Source: Odontesthes bonariensis
Taxonomy: Eukaryota; Chordata; Actinopteri; Atheriniformes; Atherinopsidae
DNA: 64,000 bases
Assembly: GCF_027942865.1 (NCBI RefSeq)
Contig: NC_134522.1
Location: 36,431,649-36,495,648 of the forward strand
Reading direction: 5' to 3'
A program made the position numbers and the translations under genes. The notes under the pieces are model-generated. The model was given only the letters and a program-made list of their open reading frames with translations. It searched no databases and was not told the origin of the DNA. The first letter of the stretch is position 1. Every line of letters begins with the position of its first letter. Positions 40,055-51,684 of the stretch are shown here, in pieces.

Positions 40055-40750
40055 GAAGATTACCCGCTGTTGCCCTGTTTGTCCCTGCACGGCGCCTGTC
40101 CCACAGTGCCTCGCGCGGCTCAATCAGTAGTCGTTGAGTTTAGGCCCTTCCCATGTCAAATTACGTAGCCGGTAGCTAGCTATAACTTAACCGTAGCCAA
40201 TTCAACTTTGCAGTCCAGTCATGGCGTTGGGCTTGGATACCGGTATACGGTTTGTTGGAGCTGGGCGAAAACAACGCCTGGATGTATGGAGCCATTTAGT
40301 TTATAACGTGAAGGACAACAAAACAACCTGCATGATAATGATTGATCATGCCGCCGGTGGTGGTGTGATATATGTAAATAAGAGAAGCAGTGTGCAGAGA
40401 AGTTTTATTATGTACAGTGTTGACTAAAATGACTAAAATTTGACTAAGACTAAAATTGATTTTCGACATTGTGACTAGGACCAAATTAAAAAAAGCTGAC
40501 GAAATTAACACAGCTAAGAACGCAGTTATCAGAACTTTCCTACTCAAATTTCGTTCTGGTAACCGCCCTTCCCCAGAGGAACTGTTTCAGTCTGTATTCG
40601 CACATGAGTCGGGACCTGATAGGGACTGATGCGCCGCAGCCGTCTGCGACAGCGACGTGTTACTTTAGCGCCACATTCAACAACAAAACAGAACAAAACA
40701 GAACCCGGTAAAAGTAAGCAGAGAAGAAAAAACACCACCAAGAAGCTTAT

Positions 40751-40902
40751 ATGGAGAGCGGGGAGGCCATCGTGTTCATGGTCTGCATGATGGTGATATT
40801 AATCATGGACGATCACATCGGGCGTCTAACATGGAGGCTGGAAGAGCTCACAGAGAGAGTCAGGAGACGAAGGATGGAGCGCAGGCCATACTTCTTGGTT
40901 TC
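40751..40902 (+). pseudogene. Short ORF of the outer transposon, interrupted
   Basis: Fifty codons starting MESGEAIVFMVCMMVIL, with a hydrophobic N-terminal stretch, then an RRLEEL/ERVRRRR-type basic helix (RLTWRLEELTERVRRRRMERRPYF). The next element inserted at 40903. In the uninterrupted locus the frame would end right at the junction (TGA at 42488-42490). I do not recognise it; an N-terminal exon of a Harbinger-type protein is possible but unproven. Confidence 0.3.
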
Positions 40903-40963
40903 GGTATGCAACCGGCATTCCGACATCCCGTCACTCAGACATGACGCCATTGCGACATCCCAC

Positions 40964-41105
40964 CATTCCAACACTTTGATACCACCATTCCAACACTTTG
41001 ATACCACCATTCCGACACTTTGATACCACCATTCCAACACTTTGATACCACCATTCCGACACTTTGATACCACCATTCCAACACTTTGATACCACCATTC
41101 CGACA
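40964..41105. repeat. ~20-bp minisatellite at the left end of the transposon
   Basis: About seven tandem copies of ccattcc(a/g)acactttgatac, expanded from the element's own CATTCCGACA subterminal motif. The A and G forms mostly alternate. Confidence 0.92.
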
Positions 41106-41142
41106 CTTGTTGGGAGCTGTCAGGGTCGGACTGGGAAAAAAA

Positions 41143-41163
41143 ATCGCCCCCCCCCCCCCCCCC
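41143..41163. repeat. Poly(C) tract
   Basis: A run of about 19 C inside the 40903-42477 element, with a second short C run (tcaccccccc) nearby. Confidence 0.9.
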
Positions 41164-42839
41164 AGTTAAAAAAAATCACCCCCCCCAGTATTAATTAGTA
41201 TCTCCAATCTAATTAAATTTATTAATTCATTAAATAAAAATAAAAAACGAGCACAGACCGCTCAGTCAATCACACAACCTGACTATTGACTGCTAACAAC
41301 CATGATCAACACAAACCCAGATGTTTGTAGATGTTAATAGATGTTTGTATAGGGACAAAAGAAAGCCTACAGTTTAGGCGAAATTAATTATTATTATTGT
41401 TTTTTTTGTTGCTAATTTTAGTTGTATTTACCTCATTTTGAATGAAAAGTTAATAAAATGCTGTTGTTGATGTGGATCTTGTTGTTGTGTTGTTTGTTTG
41501 CATAGTGATTGTATGAGGATTGCACTTTAAGGTGCCCACTGGTTTCTTTAACCGTTGCTCTTTTTACGAGCAGGGAGGAAGTTCTGTGTGAGTTTATCCC
41601 TTAAGATCGGGGCTCACCTTCCTTTGTGGAGATGTCGACGGGCAATATTTTTAACAACAGCAGGTTGCCTGTCTTCCGACAGTTGTCACAGCCTTGAATG
41701 CGTGATGAAGATTGTAACTCTGCGCACCCCAATTGAAAACTGAAACCAACATTTAAATTTGGTATTCCTTTTGCAGCCACGTGCATTTATCTAACCTGCT
41801 GTCCCCTCCACAAGCACAAGGCATGCATGAATTAATTGAAGTCATCTCCGATTCTGTGTGGGCTGCGATCTTGTTAATGATTGAAATACGTCATGAAGCT
41901 TTTCGTTGAATTACATTTGATTTGTATAGGCCTAATATCGAAAAACTTGCACAAGATTTGATCTTTTTTTGCATCTTAACTCCCACGGTAACATAGGCTA
42001 CACATTGCATTTGCTGGTTTTCTGGTGCTGTGCTGTCCGCTTCACTTTGACAGCATTCTCAGTGGTTTAAGGTAAAATAAATTGAGGCAATTGTCACAAA
42101 AACAAATAGCATCCGTTTTACACTGCCAAATGAAATATTGGCTACACAACGAGCCCCTCGTCAGCCCTCATCATCAGTGAATTTCTGAGTGGGTGCGATC
42201 AGTCTTGTTTGACTTGCGTGTTGGAATGTCTCTCTCTCGGGCATTTGTAGCTGGTGCAGCCCTATTATTGCATGGCGAGCTGTCCACGCGTGTGGTGCTG
42301 AAATCGCGTGTCGGAATGGTGGTATGTTGAAAAGAAAAAATCATACCGCCATTCCGACAAAAGAAAAAATGAAATTCGGAATGACGGGACGTTTCATTTC
42401 TTAAAAAAAATTTCACCATTCCGACAATTGAACGTCACTGTCGGAATGTCGGTATGTCGAAATGGCAGCATGTAACCCTTGGTTTCATGAAGGAAGGAGA
42501 GCAGAGCGCCTCAGACAAAGGAGACCACGTGGAGGTTTAACTTATTAAACACGCCAAGGTTGTGTCCGTGTTGTATGAGGAAACATTTCAGCCTGACAAC
42601 ATGACAAGGGGCGTAGCTACCAACCACCAAACACCTCCGTCAGATGTGTTCTAAGGAACCCTGAAAAGACCCGACCTCGGAGAAGGAGCTGAAATGGTTA
42701 TAGGAACTGAGGGAGATGGCCCCGAGTTCCTGTATGTCCGAATGCGGGAGAAAACGGCCCTGCGGATTAAAAGGTTATTAGAACTGCCAAAGGTTCCTAC
42801 AGTCCGAAAGCGGCTATAGATCCTGTTTGGGATCTTGGC

Positions 42840-44515
42840 CCTATCCTGATCCGGAGTTGGAAACCTTTCTAAGAATGTTTTACTGGAACACATGATAATG
42901 CTCCTGAGTCTGGTCACATTCAGGAAGGTTTTTTTTTAACTTGATTTGAAGGTAAACGCTGCCACATTTAAATAACTGAGGAGTTGGATTACTGATGCAG
43001 GCATGTTTATGTAGAACAACCTGAATGATTTACAGGCTGTTTCAGACAGAGTTTTATCGCTGCAGCATCGTTTTATTTTCTTGTTGGACAGCAAATTCAA
43101 ATGAAGTCAGTTTTACTTTAGAGGATGTGGTTGAAATCCTCCTGACTGGGTTGTTTTTGTCGGTTGGCAGTATAGTTGCTGATGTAAGATGAAGCAGCAG
43201 ATGATAAAGGTGAGCTCTGAGCTGTCAGCATGGACAGAAAATAACTGCAGACCTGTTGGCCCTCTGGGGTCTGAAAGCTGGGTCGACGAGTATTCGTCAT
43301 TCCTGCAGCCATGGCCCCAATCTTTTTCTACCATAGATAACTTCCTTTCTCTGCATTTGGTCCCTGCTCTGCATCCTACAAGTTCTGTCAATTCAATAAT
43401 ACTTTATCAATCCCCAAAAAACTTATTTTTCTGTAGTATAAATCATAATCTGTTGAGGGTGTATCCCACCTGTCACCCAGTGACAGCCCCCCGCAACTCA
43501 GAACTGGATTAAGCAGGTTTAAAAAATGGATAAATCGTTATTGTACATATGTTATTTTTACAGGTAGATAACAAATGACAAAAAATAGAAATCAATTGAC
43601 AAACATTTAGAGAGCTGAAATGAAGCGGACATCTGATGACATGGTGACTTCATTGAGTTGTTTCTGTAGCTTAGCAACAGCTCAGCTGATGATGTCACAC
43701 ACAGCGTCAGCAGGTAACTCAGGTGAACTCTCTCATCAGACAACATGGACAGAAGCTCTCAGCCAGCAGTTCAACATCTGGGGTGCAGAGACGCTCCTTC
43801 TCAGTGACATGTCCAGGATTACAGCATCTGTTGTTAACCAGCTCTGTGATCCTCCTTTCCTGTTAGCGCTCTGTCTGCAGTCTCTGTCTGCCTGGATAGT
43901 CTTAAAGCTGAGCAGAGAGCTGTTAGAGCTGTTCCTGCAGCCAGGTCCAGGATTACAGCATCTGTTGTTAACCAGCTCTGTGATCCCTCCCTTAAAAACT
44001 GCCATCCTGATATTATCTGCATCCTCATCAGGGCTTCAAGCGTATCCTTTTGATCTGCTACTGAGTTCACCCTTCCAATGATGATCAAGGAAACAAACAT
44101 CCTAGATTTCAACTCCTCTGGATTTGGGGTCCTTTTCCTGGCATTTCTTGGGTTTAACTTGGTCAGCTGCTCCCACATGTAAACTACTGTCCCAGTGAAA
44201 TGGTTGCACAGCAACTGCAAAAGATTCAAGATTCTTTGTCATTGAACAAAATCCATACAATGAAACTTCGGAGCACTTTAGAACGGGTCTCAATTCATAA
44301 AAAGTTGGACAGTTATTAAGTGTCTGTCAGCCCTTACACACACCTGTTTTGTACCTGCTACTTTGTGTGAGTACTGGATAAAAAATATTCTTATTGCATT
44401 CTTATTGCCTCAGATTCAGAAAAGACTTTAACCTACAGACAGAGGAGCAAATATTTTAGTGGACTAACTGTATTTCATTGTTAATATTAAGTGAAGTATA
44501 CATAATCTGGATTAT
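42840..44515. other. Spacer with a 42-base duplication
   Basis: No gene recognised. A 42-base segment beginning gtccaggattacagcatctg is repeated at 43811-43852 and 43945-43986, 134 bases apart. A short LINE-tail-like phrase (gattcaagattctttgtcat) is at about 44222. Confidence 0.6.
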
Positions 44516-44517
44516 CT

Positions 44518-44778
44518 GAGGTGGGGGCTGTCCCAGGTGTCACTGGGCGAGAGGCAGGGCACACCCTGGAGGGGTCACCAGTCCATCACAGGGCCACACA
44601 GAGACAAACCAGACAACCATCCATCCTCACTCCTATTGAGTTTAGAATCCTGGATTAACCTAATAAGCATGTTTTTGGACGGTGGGAGGAAGCCGGAGAG
44701 AACATTCCCCAGAAAGGAGCCTCTTGCTGTGAGGCCAACCACCACACCGCTGTGCAACCCTGGTTCATCCCATAATAT
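44518..44778. repeat. Common teleost interspersed repeat
   Basis: Contains the phrases cactgggcgagaggcaggg, caccagtccatcacagggcc, ttggacggtgggaggaagcc and cttgctgtgaggccaaccac in the order seen in an abundant fish repeat. The class is left open. Confidence 0.7.
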
Positions 44779-44779
44779 C

Positions 44780-45500
44780 AATTTTTATCATCTGAAATTA
44801 CACATTTCATTTCATAACAAAACAATCACAAAGGCAATTTTATTTCCCGAAAAGGTTTTATCTTTTATTTAGCAGTGCAAACACCAGGACTGTGAAGCTG
44901 ACAGAAAATATATTTTACAAAGAATCATTCTTGAATAACTATAGAAAGTAAAGGACTGTGATACTTTTTCTCCACAGAATGCTTCACCACAGCACTATAA
45001 TACGTGGCTCATAATGCTTCTGGGTCTTGTTGTATTTTGTGGTATTTTCTCCAAAGTTGATTTCGACATGTACCTGTGACCCGTCTGCTGATGGTGGGAA
45101 CTGAAGCCCAGCTCTGTATGCGCTGCTGCTGCCACTCTGCACATCAGGAAGAAACCCGAGCTCCAGCAGGAGTAGATTATCTTATTAAAGCCCTGTGTGC
45201 TGACTGGCTACTACCGCGCTTTTACAACTGTGGTGACACCAGTGTTTAAATTGGCTTTTGTAAAGTGGGGGAGCCCTTCACTCGCAGTGGTCAATGTCGC
45301 GAAACATTTCTACTATGTGAATACACTGCTACTAACACACCGTTAATTCACATTATGTGTTCTTTATTAGTTATTTATCTCATATGCTCATATCACAACA
45401 ATAACATAACTTTAAAGGTGCACCGTGTAATATTTTTAGCAGTTTCTTTCCAGAATTCATGCTGCCCTTTCACAATTTTTACCTTTTTCACAAATACTTA
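44780..45500. other. AT-rich spacer, nothing recognised
   Basis: No coding segment, RNA gene or repeat terminus that I can support. Confidence 0.4.
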
Positions 45501-45784
45501 CCACCACCACCAGGGCTGTAGTGGTCAAATTAGAGGTGGGTAAACTATGAATTTTTTGATCAGACAGACCGTGACGCGACGCAACGCAATGTGACGCGAC
45601 ACAGCACAAAGCAACGCAAGGTGTCGCGAATCTGTATGGCTGTCCTGGCCATATTCCATGACGTTGTAAGTTAAAGTCATATTAAATCAATGGCAGTCAA
45701 CAAATGTGTTTGTAGTTTATTAAATTTCAAATTTCAACAGTAAAGAAAAGTATGTGTAGAGTAAGAACTATCTACAGTAGATAT

Positions 45785-45786
<2 letters not shown>

Positions 45787-45822
<36 letters not shown>
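45787..45822. repeat. (GT)n microsatellite
   Basis: Uninterrupted GT dinucleotide run of about 36 bases. Confidence 0.97.
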
Positions 45823-45823
<1 letters not shown>

Positions 45824-45973
45824 GTATGCATGGTTTTTATAGTAGTGCCCAGAGGGCCTCCTTGTCCGCTACGTCAGGTTCTGCCTTGCAGGGGCGTGTT
45901 CTGGGGTCCATGGCTCCCCTGTGCTTCACCAGCCAGGACTTCATTTCCAGGACACCAAATTTATTTTGGATTA

Positions 45974-46727
45974 CAGTGAACCCTCGTTTTTCGCGGGGGT
46001 TACGTTCCAAAAAGAACCCGTGATAGGCGAAATCCGTGAAGTAGAAACCTTTTTTTTTTTTTACAATTATTATACAATGAAATAATGCATTGAAACCAAA
46101 GAACAAAGCCTTTTTACAGGCCCAAGCATTTGTTTAACAAATAAAAGTACTGTATAAACGTTTTTTTTTTTTTTTTTACAAATAACTACTGTAGCCTACT
46201 GTAAAATAATCATTTTCATCATCAATACGAACTGAAGGCTTCAAATTGCGGAGATCAGCACTGCCCCACCGCGACCCGAGTCATTGGATTAGAACGGGAG
46301 AAAATGAAAAATGATTATGAAAAAGAATACAAAGTACAGTAGGACAAATAGTGACTCACGTGTATTTCACTGCTCTTCTGACTGAGCCGCTGCATCCTGA
46401 CTCCGCTCTGTAGCGTTTTTTTCTTCTAAAGCCCGCGGTGCAGGTGTGTTTTTTCGAGAGAAGAACATAGTTATCGGTAGTTGTTGTCGCTCTTTTTTTC
46501 TTCTGGGCAAAAAGATTGTTATATACCGACATGCCACCATCGATTATGTTTGAGAACTGTAATGAACGTGTACGTGTACATATTAAACCACAACGTTATT
46601 GACACACAGGTAGAGAAGAAGCGGAGAGACTGTTTAGCCAATCAGAATGCAGAACACAATGCACGATGCAAATCCGTGAAGCAGCGAGACCGTGAAAGGT
46701 GAACCGCGTTATAGCGAGGGTTCACTG
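45974..46727. mobile_element. Tc1/mariner-superfamily MITE (pogo-like ends)
   Basis: Starts CAGTGAACCCTCG and ends with its exact inverse CGAGGGTTCACTG, with TA on each side (45972-45973 and 46728-46729). Next to the ends are GTGAA-rich motifs (aatccgtgaag on both sides). The interior has no transposase. It is nested in the hAT element. Confidence 0.88.
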
Positions 46728-47234
46728 TATTCCAACGGCAGATCACAAGGCGCAGGGAACTTTGACGTGCGTAATTGCCATTAGGAGCTGCGTAAACGCT
46801 ATTTAGAGGTGGGTAAACGCTATTTAGAGGTGGGTAAACGCTATTTCCTAAATTCCAGAGGTGCGTAAACGGCGTTTACGTGCGTTTACCCTCCACTACA
46901 GCCCTGACCACCACCATCAGATTCTAAGTATTTATTATGACTGGGAAAATTGCACTTTTCATACATGAAAAAAATTAATCTTCTCCATGTCTACCATTTT
47001 GAATTTCTACAAATAGACATTTTTAGCAGTTGGGCCTGCACTTACTCCTTTGCTGCTCCTGACAGTGGTAATGTTAAATGCATACAATATGATGGTTACC
47101 AATTCTAAACACAGGTTTTAGGAATTTATAATCCAATGTATTAAATATGGCTGGGTTTTGTTTTTTTTTGCCAAAATGACCTCAACATACCCCACTGAAA
47201 AAGTCCCTCAGTGTCCGCTTCATTGTCAGAGTTA

Positions 47235-47868
47235 AGGCTGAGTTATACTTCTTTTAACTGCCCTTGCGCTTGCGTCTTGCGCTTGTGTTAATGGCTCGAG
47301 ACGTTTATGCTTCATTTAGCTTTGCCGGCAGTTGCGTGTGCTGCGTGGCGATTTACCGCCAGGACAGTAGGTGGAGTAGCGGGTTTTTTCAATGACAAGC
47401 CTACTACGATGAAAGGAAATTCACCGCCAGGACCTCTTCGGCAAGTCTCTCTTCGACTGGATTCATGCTTCTTCTTCTTGTAAATAGCTGGTATTTTGTC
47501 AGATTTTCAACACCTTGGGGGTCTAAACGACTACTTTCTCGCCTGAAAATGTTTCAAATGTTGCTAAAGTTATATATTTACAGAGTTTAGAGCTTAAGGG
47601 AAATCAGCTTTTCAGGCTGGTTGATTTCGGCTCGGGCAGGAGTGAAGTGCACTGTGTGTAAACGCTCTGCATACTGTCAGATCGATGAGTATGCCGTTTT
47701 CAAGTAGTAGGCGGTTTCGACCACAGCCAGTGGCTTGCGCTTGCGTCTTGCGTAAAGTTTAGAAAATTGAGGTGACACACGCAAGCACGCAAGGGGGGGC
47801 TTGCAACCGCGCAAGGGCTTGCGTTGCGTCTTGCGTTGCGTCTTGCGTTACCGACTATAAACCAGGCT
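47235..47868. mobile_element. PIF/Harbinger-like MITE
   Basis: Ends AGGCTGAGTTATAC and the inverse of AGCCTGGTTTATAG, flanked by TTA (47232-47234 and 47869-47871), the 3-base target of PIF/Harbinger. Subterminal arrays of cttgcgcttgcgtcttgcg (left) and gcttgcgttgcgtcttgcg (right) are present. Confidence 0.75.
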
Positions 47869-48643
47869 TTACAGTGTCTGAACAGAAAAAAATACCAATG
47901 TATGTGGGGGTGGTCCACTATGCACTGGCTCACAAACTGGAATGTAGTTAAAATCAACATGAGCTACAGTATAGAATGAAAAAGAATTGAGCTACCTAAA
48001 GACATTGTGGCACTGAATCCATCTGATGTTATTAACAAGCGAAGCAAAAAAAACCATCTTTCAAAAGCCTACCCTACCAACACTGCCATTTACCCCTTTA
48101 CCATGTGTGCTGAAGTAGGCTACCACTCATCCTTTCCAGTAGAATAACTCATTTGTAACGAATAACGAAGTTTAGCGACCTCATAACTTTGGCCAAACTC
48201 ATAGGATTGGGAGTCTGGCACGCTATCCAGGCTGGTGGTTGTCTCACTAGCAAGAGAGAAGTTTGCTAGTTTCCTTACGCAAAGCTACGTTGCAGCAGGC
48301 ATTCGTTCAATCAGTCAGCCAACTCTTTTTTCAAACATTCTGATGTGATATTTAACTAGCACGAACAGCACAGACAGCTACCAACTGCAAACTCGTTTCA
48401 CTCAGAATGACACGACTTGATGAGAAAATCTCGGACGTGCATGTTGCACTGCCTGCCTGGCTGGATTGAATAATGCTAACTGTGATGTCATGGCTCTGCG
48501 CATGTGCACAGTGCTGTAATTCACCTAAACTTGCTTTTATTTTCAGCGTAATTATTGACTAACCTTCCCGACAATTGTAATATTTTTTAGAAGACTTGAA
48601 AAATGAATTTAATCACATTAAAAAAATATATATATTTTTTTAA

Positions 48644-49419
48644 CTTCGTCTTGTGTTAGGGTCGGCACCGACCCGGTTTTAGGTTTTAAATGCATAAAAT
48701 AACCATATAAATTTGTTTATTGCATCAAAGCTTTATGACTTTGTCAGGAACCTCTATTTCAACAAAATAAAACAAAAAAAATTGTTTTCACTAAATTATA
48801 AAATGCTCCAGTTGAAATTAAGACCTTTGTGTTGTTAGGGTCGGTTTCGACCCAGTTATAAAAATAAGATTATAAAGCAATAATTAGAGCCAAAACTGAA
48901 ATCACAAGTTCACTGTCAGCCAACACACTGCTTTTCATTTTGTGTTTGTACTAAAGTTCTATTGCTGAAAAAAGAGACTTTTTTTGCCTTTTTCTTGAAG
49001 TAAATATGGGTCGAAACTGACCCGTAACACCATAGATGTTACTATATTTAATAATATTAAAATGAAAAAAAAAAATAAAACTAATTTATTTAAGAGATGT
49101 GTTCTAAATCCCCTCAGTAATAGTCAGGTGACATAAAAACCTTTTATTTATTGATTCTCTTGAGGTTCATTTGACTTTTTTTTATTTTATTGAAATCGAG
49201 GAGTATACTGACAAAAACAAGGCCCAGGGGCCCACACCAAAAATATTAAAACCAATATTTTTATGGATAAAGAAGCCTAATAAGGTAACCAAGAGATGAG
49301 AAAACAAATTGGATGATAGATGATTGTTTTTAGTGTATTTTACAACTAAATTAAAACACGGGTCAAAACCGACCCGTTAACATAAGAGATGGTAACAGGG
49401 AACCAACACAAGACGAAGG
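48644..49419. mobile_element. TTAA-flanked (piggyBac-like) non-autonomous element
   Basis: Ends CTTCGTCTTGTGTT and the inverse AACACAAGACGAAG(G), flanked by TTAA (48640-48643 and 49420-49423). Inside are four palindrome-like GGGTC...GACCC motifs at about 48659, 48838, 49008 and 49362. No coding sequence. Confidence 0.85.
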
Positions 49420-49891
49420 TTAAATATGAACACTGGAACAGGCAGAGCGGAGCTCCGTTTGCCGGTCCGTCCGAAGTGAGCAGGTGGAGCTGCGCTCCGG
49501 AGCGCTCCGCCCCAATTTAAACCCTGGGTGACACTAAAGTAACTTTCCATCAGCCGAGTCCTTTATTTCCACTTTGGAGACTCTGAACACAGCAAACATT
49601 TGAATGAAATCCCTGTGGAACCCTGGGTCATGTACACACTGGAGATGCATTAACTGTGCCACTCTGCCCGATCTATCAGGGTTTTTTTTCATGGGGGCAC
49701 AGAACAAAACAAAAAGAGGGCCATATTTAATTGTTTGATATATGAAGTGAATTTATTTGGAGCTCAAACTAAATGAATTGAACATTTAACGAATAAAACA
49801 TACAAATTAATCTCAAACAAAATATTTCACATACTGTACATCTGCACAATAAACCTTTAAACAAATTTTTGTATGCAAGATATTTTTCTTT

Positions 49892-50305
49892 TCATGTATG
49901 AATGCATTTATTTTGTTTGTTATACAGCAAAAAAAACTGCTGTACAGTCACGCTTTCTGTCCTGTAGAATCTCATCCTCATGGCAACTGTATCCGATGGC
50001 TTTTGAATCACACCACTCTTTATTCTTCTCTCCAAGTGTGTTGAACTGCAGTTCATCAATGTTGGCATCATAAAGATGACCAAATTCAAATAAAGTGGTG
50101 TCCTTCCATCACTCTTCAGCTCACAGTTGGACTTGAAGTCAATGACAGGATAAGAAAACCTTTCTTTATCACGATCTGGCTCCCTCTGACCAGCAGAGAG
50201 TATGTGGTCCTCACGGAGTCTGGAGCCTGTCTTCCTTTGTCGCTTTGCCACCGATTGTGAGGGAGCATCACATTGCTCACAAATGTTCAGGACTTCATCC
50301 CACAA
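49892..50305 (-). pseudogene. Possible hAT-like transposase fragment
   Basis: A minus-strand frame with QSVAKRQRKTGSRLREDHIL, then a spacing and FSYPVIDFKSNCELKSDGR. This pattern (KR.RK..RL...., then Y.P.ID....EL..R) resembles the middle of ZMYM-like/hAT transposases in fish genomes. There is no catalytic motif within the frame, so the call is tentative. Confidence 0.35.
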
Positions 50306-50667
50306 GTTATTTAAAAAAAGACTCCTGTCTCAAATCTGTCAAAGTTTGAACTAAACCTTCCACTGAATCAGCAGCTCTTGAGCAGCATCATCTTCCACAT
50401 ACTGCAGCATCATCATTGATGACAGATGACGCGGAAACCCTGTGAAAACCTTAACCCTGTAGGGACTGGATGGAGCGCATATTAAAACAATGAAGCATTG
50501 TAGTGAACAACAGTAACACGCGACAATGTGCCAAACACTCACCATACAAAACTGAATGTATTGCTCAACTCTGTCTCTTTACCTCTTTTCGCTTGAGTCA
50601 ACTTGCATTCTTCTTTCTCCTTTTTTACTCTTCTGCTTCTGAAACCCGTCGGATAACCAGCTCCAGC

Positions 50668-50716
50668 CATAGATATATAAAGTTGACATATGTCATATAA
50701 AGTTGAAATATTATTT
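50668..50716. repeat. TTGACATA minisatellite, left part
   Basis: Two to three units of atatataaagttgacata, the same repeat as at 55733-56046 and 56845-57012. The 5-kb DIRS-like element separates this part from the rest. Confidence 0.85.
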
Positions 50717-50969
50717 CAACCTGGAGAGACTCACACGGAGAGATAGGGAGACAATTGCAAGGTTTATTGTCAATATTTCTTTGGCGCTCGGGCCCCGGCG
50801 GAGGACATGCAAGCTGAACCGCTGTGAGCTTGCAAGTCCGGCATAGGGAGATAGATGCTGAATATCTTCCCCCCCAAAAACTGAGCCGGGGCCGAGCTGA
50901 TGAGGGACTGGCTGCAAGGTGAGGAAGGAGCCTGTGAGAAGGGTTGCCCACCCTCCAAAAAAGAAGAGA

Positions 50970-51560
50970 GCCCGCCTGGGCTGCCTGAGGAGAGAGAACG
51001 GGAGAGTGAGCCCGCCTGGGCTGCAGCAGATTGAGCCCGCCTGGGCTGCAGCAGATTGAGCCCGCCTGGGCTGCAGCAGATTGAGCCCGCCTGGGCTGCC
51101 TGAGGAGAGAGAGAATGTGAGAGTGAGCCTGCCTGGCTGCCGTGGATTGAGCCCGCCTGGGCTGCCTGCGGAGAGAGAGAACGGGAGAGTGAGCCCGCCA
51201 GGCTGCTGTGGATAGAACCCGTCTGGGCTGCCTGCGGAGAGAGAGAGAGAAAGGGAGAGTGAGCCCACCTGGGCTCCCTGCGGGAGAGAGAGAACGTGAG
51301 AGTGAGCCCGCCTGGCTGCCGTGGATTGAGCCCACCTGGGCTGCCTGCGAAGAGAGAGAACGGGAGAGTGAGCCCGCCTGGCTGCAATGGATTAAGCCCG
51401 CCTGGGCTGCCTGCAGAGAGAGAGAGAGAGAGAAAGGGAGAGTGAGCCTGCCTGGGCTGCCTGCGGACAGAGAGAAAGAGAGAGTGAGCCCTCCTGGGCT
51501 GCAGGGGAGTGAGCCCGCCTGGGCTGCAGCAGGAACAGTGAGAGAACGGGGAGAGTGAGC
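50970..51560. repeat. GC-rich tandem repeat (gagcccgcctgggctgc)
   Basis: About a dozen copies of a unit built on gtgagcccgcctgggctgc joined by (ga)n-rich linkers such as gagagagagaacgggaga. The core GCCCGCCTGGGC is itself palindromic. Long open frames here are by-products of the repeat. Confidence 0.9.
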
Positions 51561-51684
51561 TCACTTGATTTGCCATAGAGATCGAAAGCCCCCTTTTTCT
51601 GCCAAAGAGATAGTGCTGCCAGAGAGAGAGAGAAGCGACAATTAGAGCTGAAGGACTCCACCACCAGTAGTTGCGAGAGCTTAC

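Larger units (their letters stand above)
39258..40513. mobile_element. Non-autonomous hAT element
   Basis: Starts CAGTGTTAATTTCGTCA and ends with TGACGAAATTAACACAG, nearly perfect inverted ends, flanked by a perfect 8-base target duplication ctaagaac (39250-39257 and 40514-40521). About 700 bases of it are its own sequence; the rest is the RecQ-fragment element inserted at 39501. No transposase was recognised. Confidence 0.9.
40903..42477. mobile_element. DNA transposon with 9-bp target duplication ('CATTCCGACA' family)
   Basis: Ends GGTATGCAACCGGCATTCC and the inverse of GGTTACATGCTGCCATTTC, each followed inward by repeated CATTCCGACA motifs. The perfect 9-base target duplication is cttggtttc (40894-40902 and 42478-42486). 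No transposase was found in 1.6 kb. A right-end copy is at 31400-31566. Confidence 0.85.
39227..42815. mobile_element. Outer DNA transposon of a nested cluster
   Basis: Ends AGCCGCTTTCGGAC (39227-39240) and the exact inverse GTCCGAAAGCGGCT (42802-42815). With the three elements inside removed, only about 760 bases remain, including a short ORF. An 18-base direct repeat, gatcctgtttgggatctt, lies just outside both ends (39203-39220, 42819-42836) but is offset by 6 and 3 bases from the termini. The class is uncertain. Confidence 0.6.
45511..46906. mobile_element. Non-autonomous hAT element
   Basis: Starts CAGGGCTGTAGTGG and ends with the exact inverse CCACTACAGCCCTG, flanked by a perfect 8-base target duplication accaccac (45503-45510 and 46907-46914). 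The motif gtgggtaaac(gctattt) is repeated near the right end (46807-46855). It is interrupted by a TA-flanked element at 45974-46727 and has a (GT)n tract. No transposase. Confidence 0.92.

Noticed and set aside
45837..46106. Minus-strand open frame of about 90 codons
   Set aside because: It spans the junction of the hAT element and its nested MITE and has no recognised motif.
50711..51576. Long Ser/Leu/Gly-rich open frames on the minus strand
   Set aside because: By-products of the gagcccgcctgggctgc tandem repeat; several overlapping frames are equally open.
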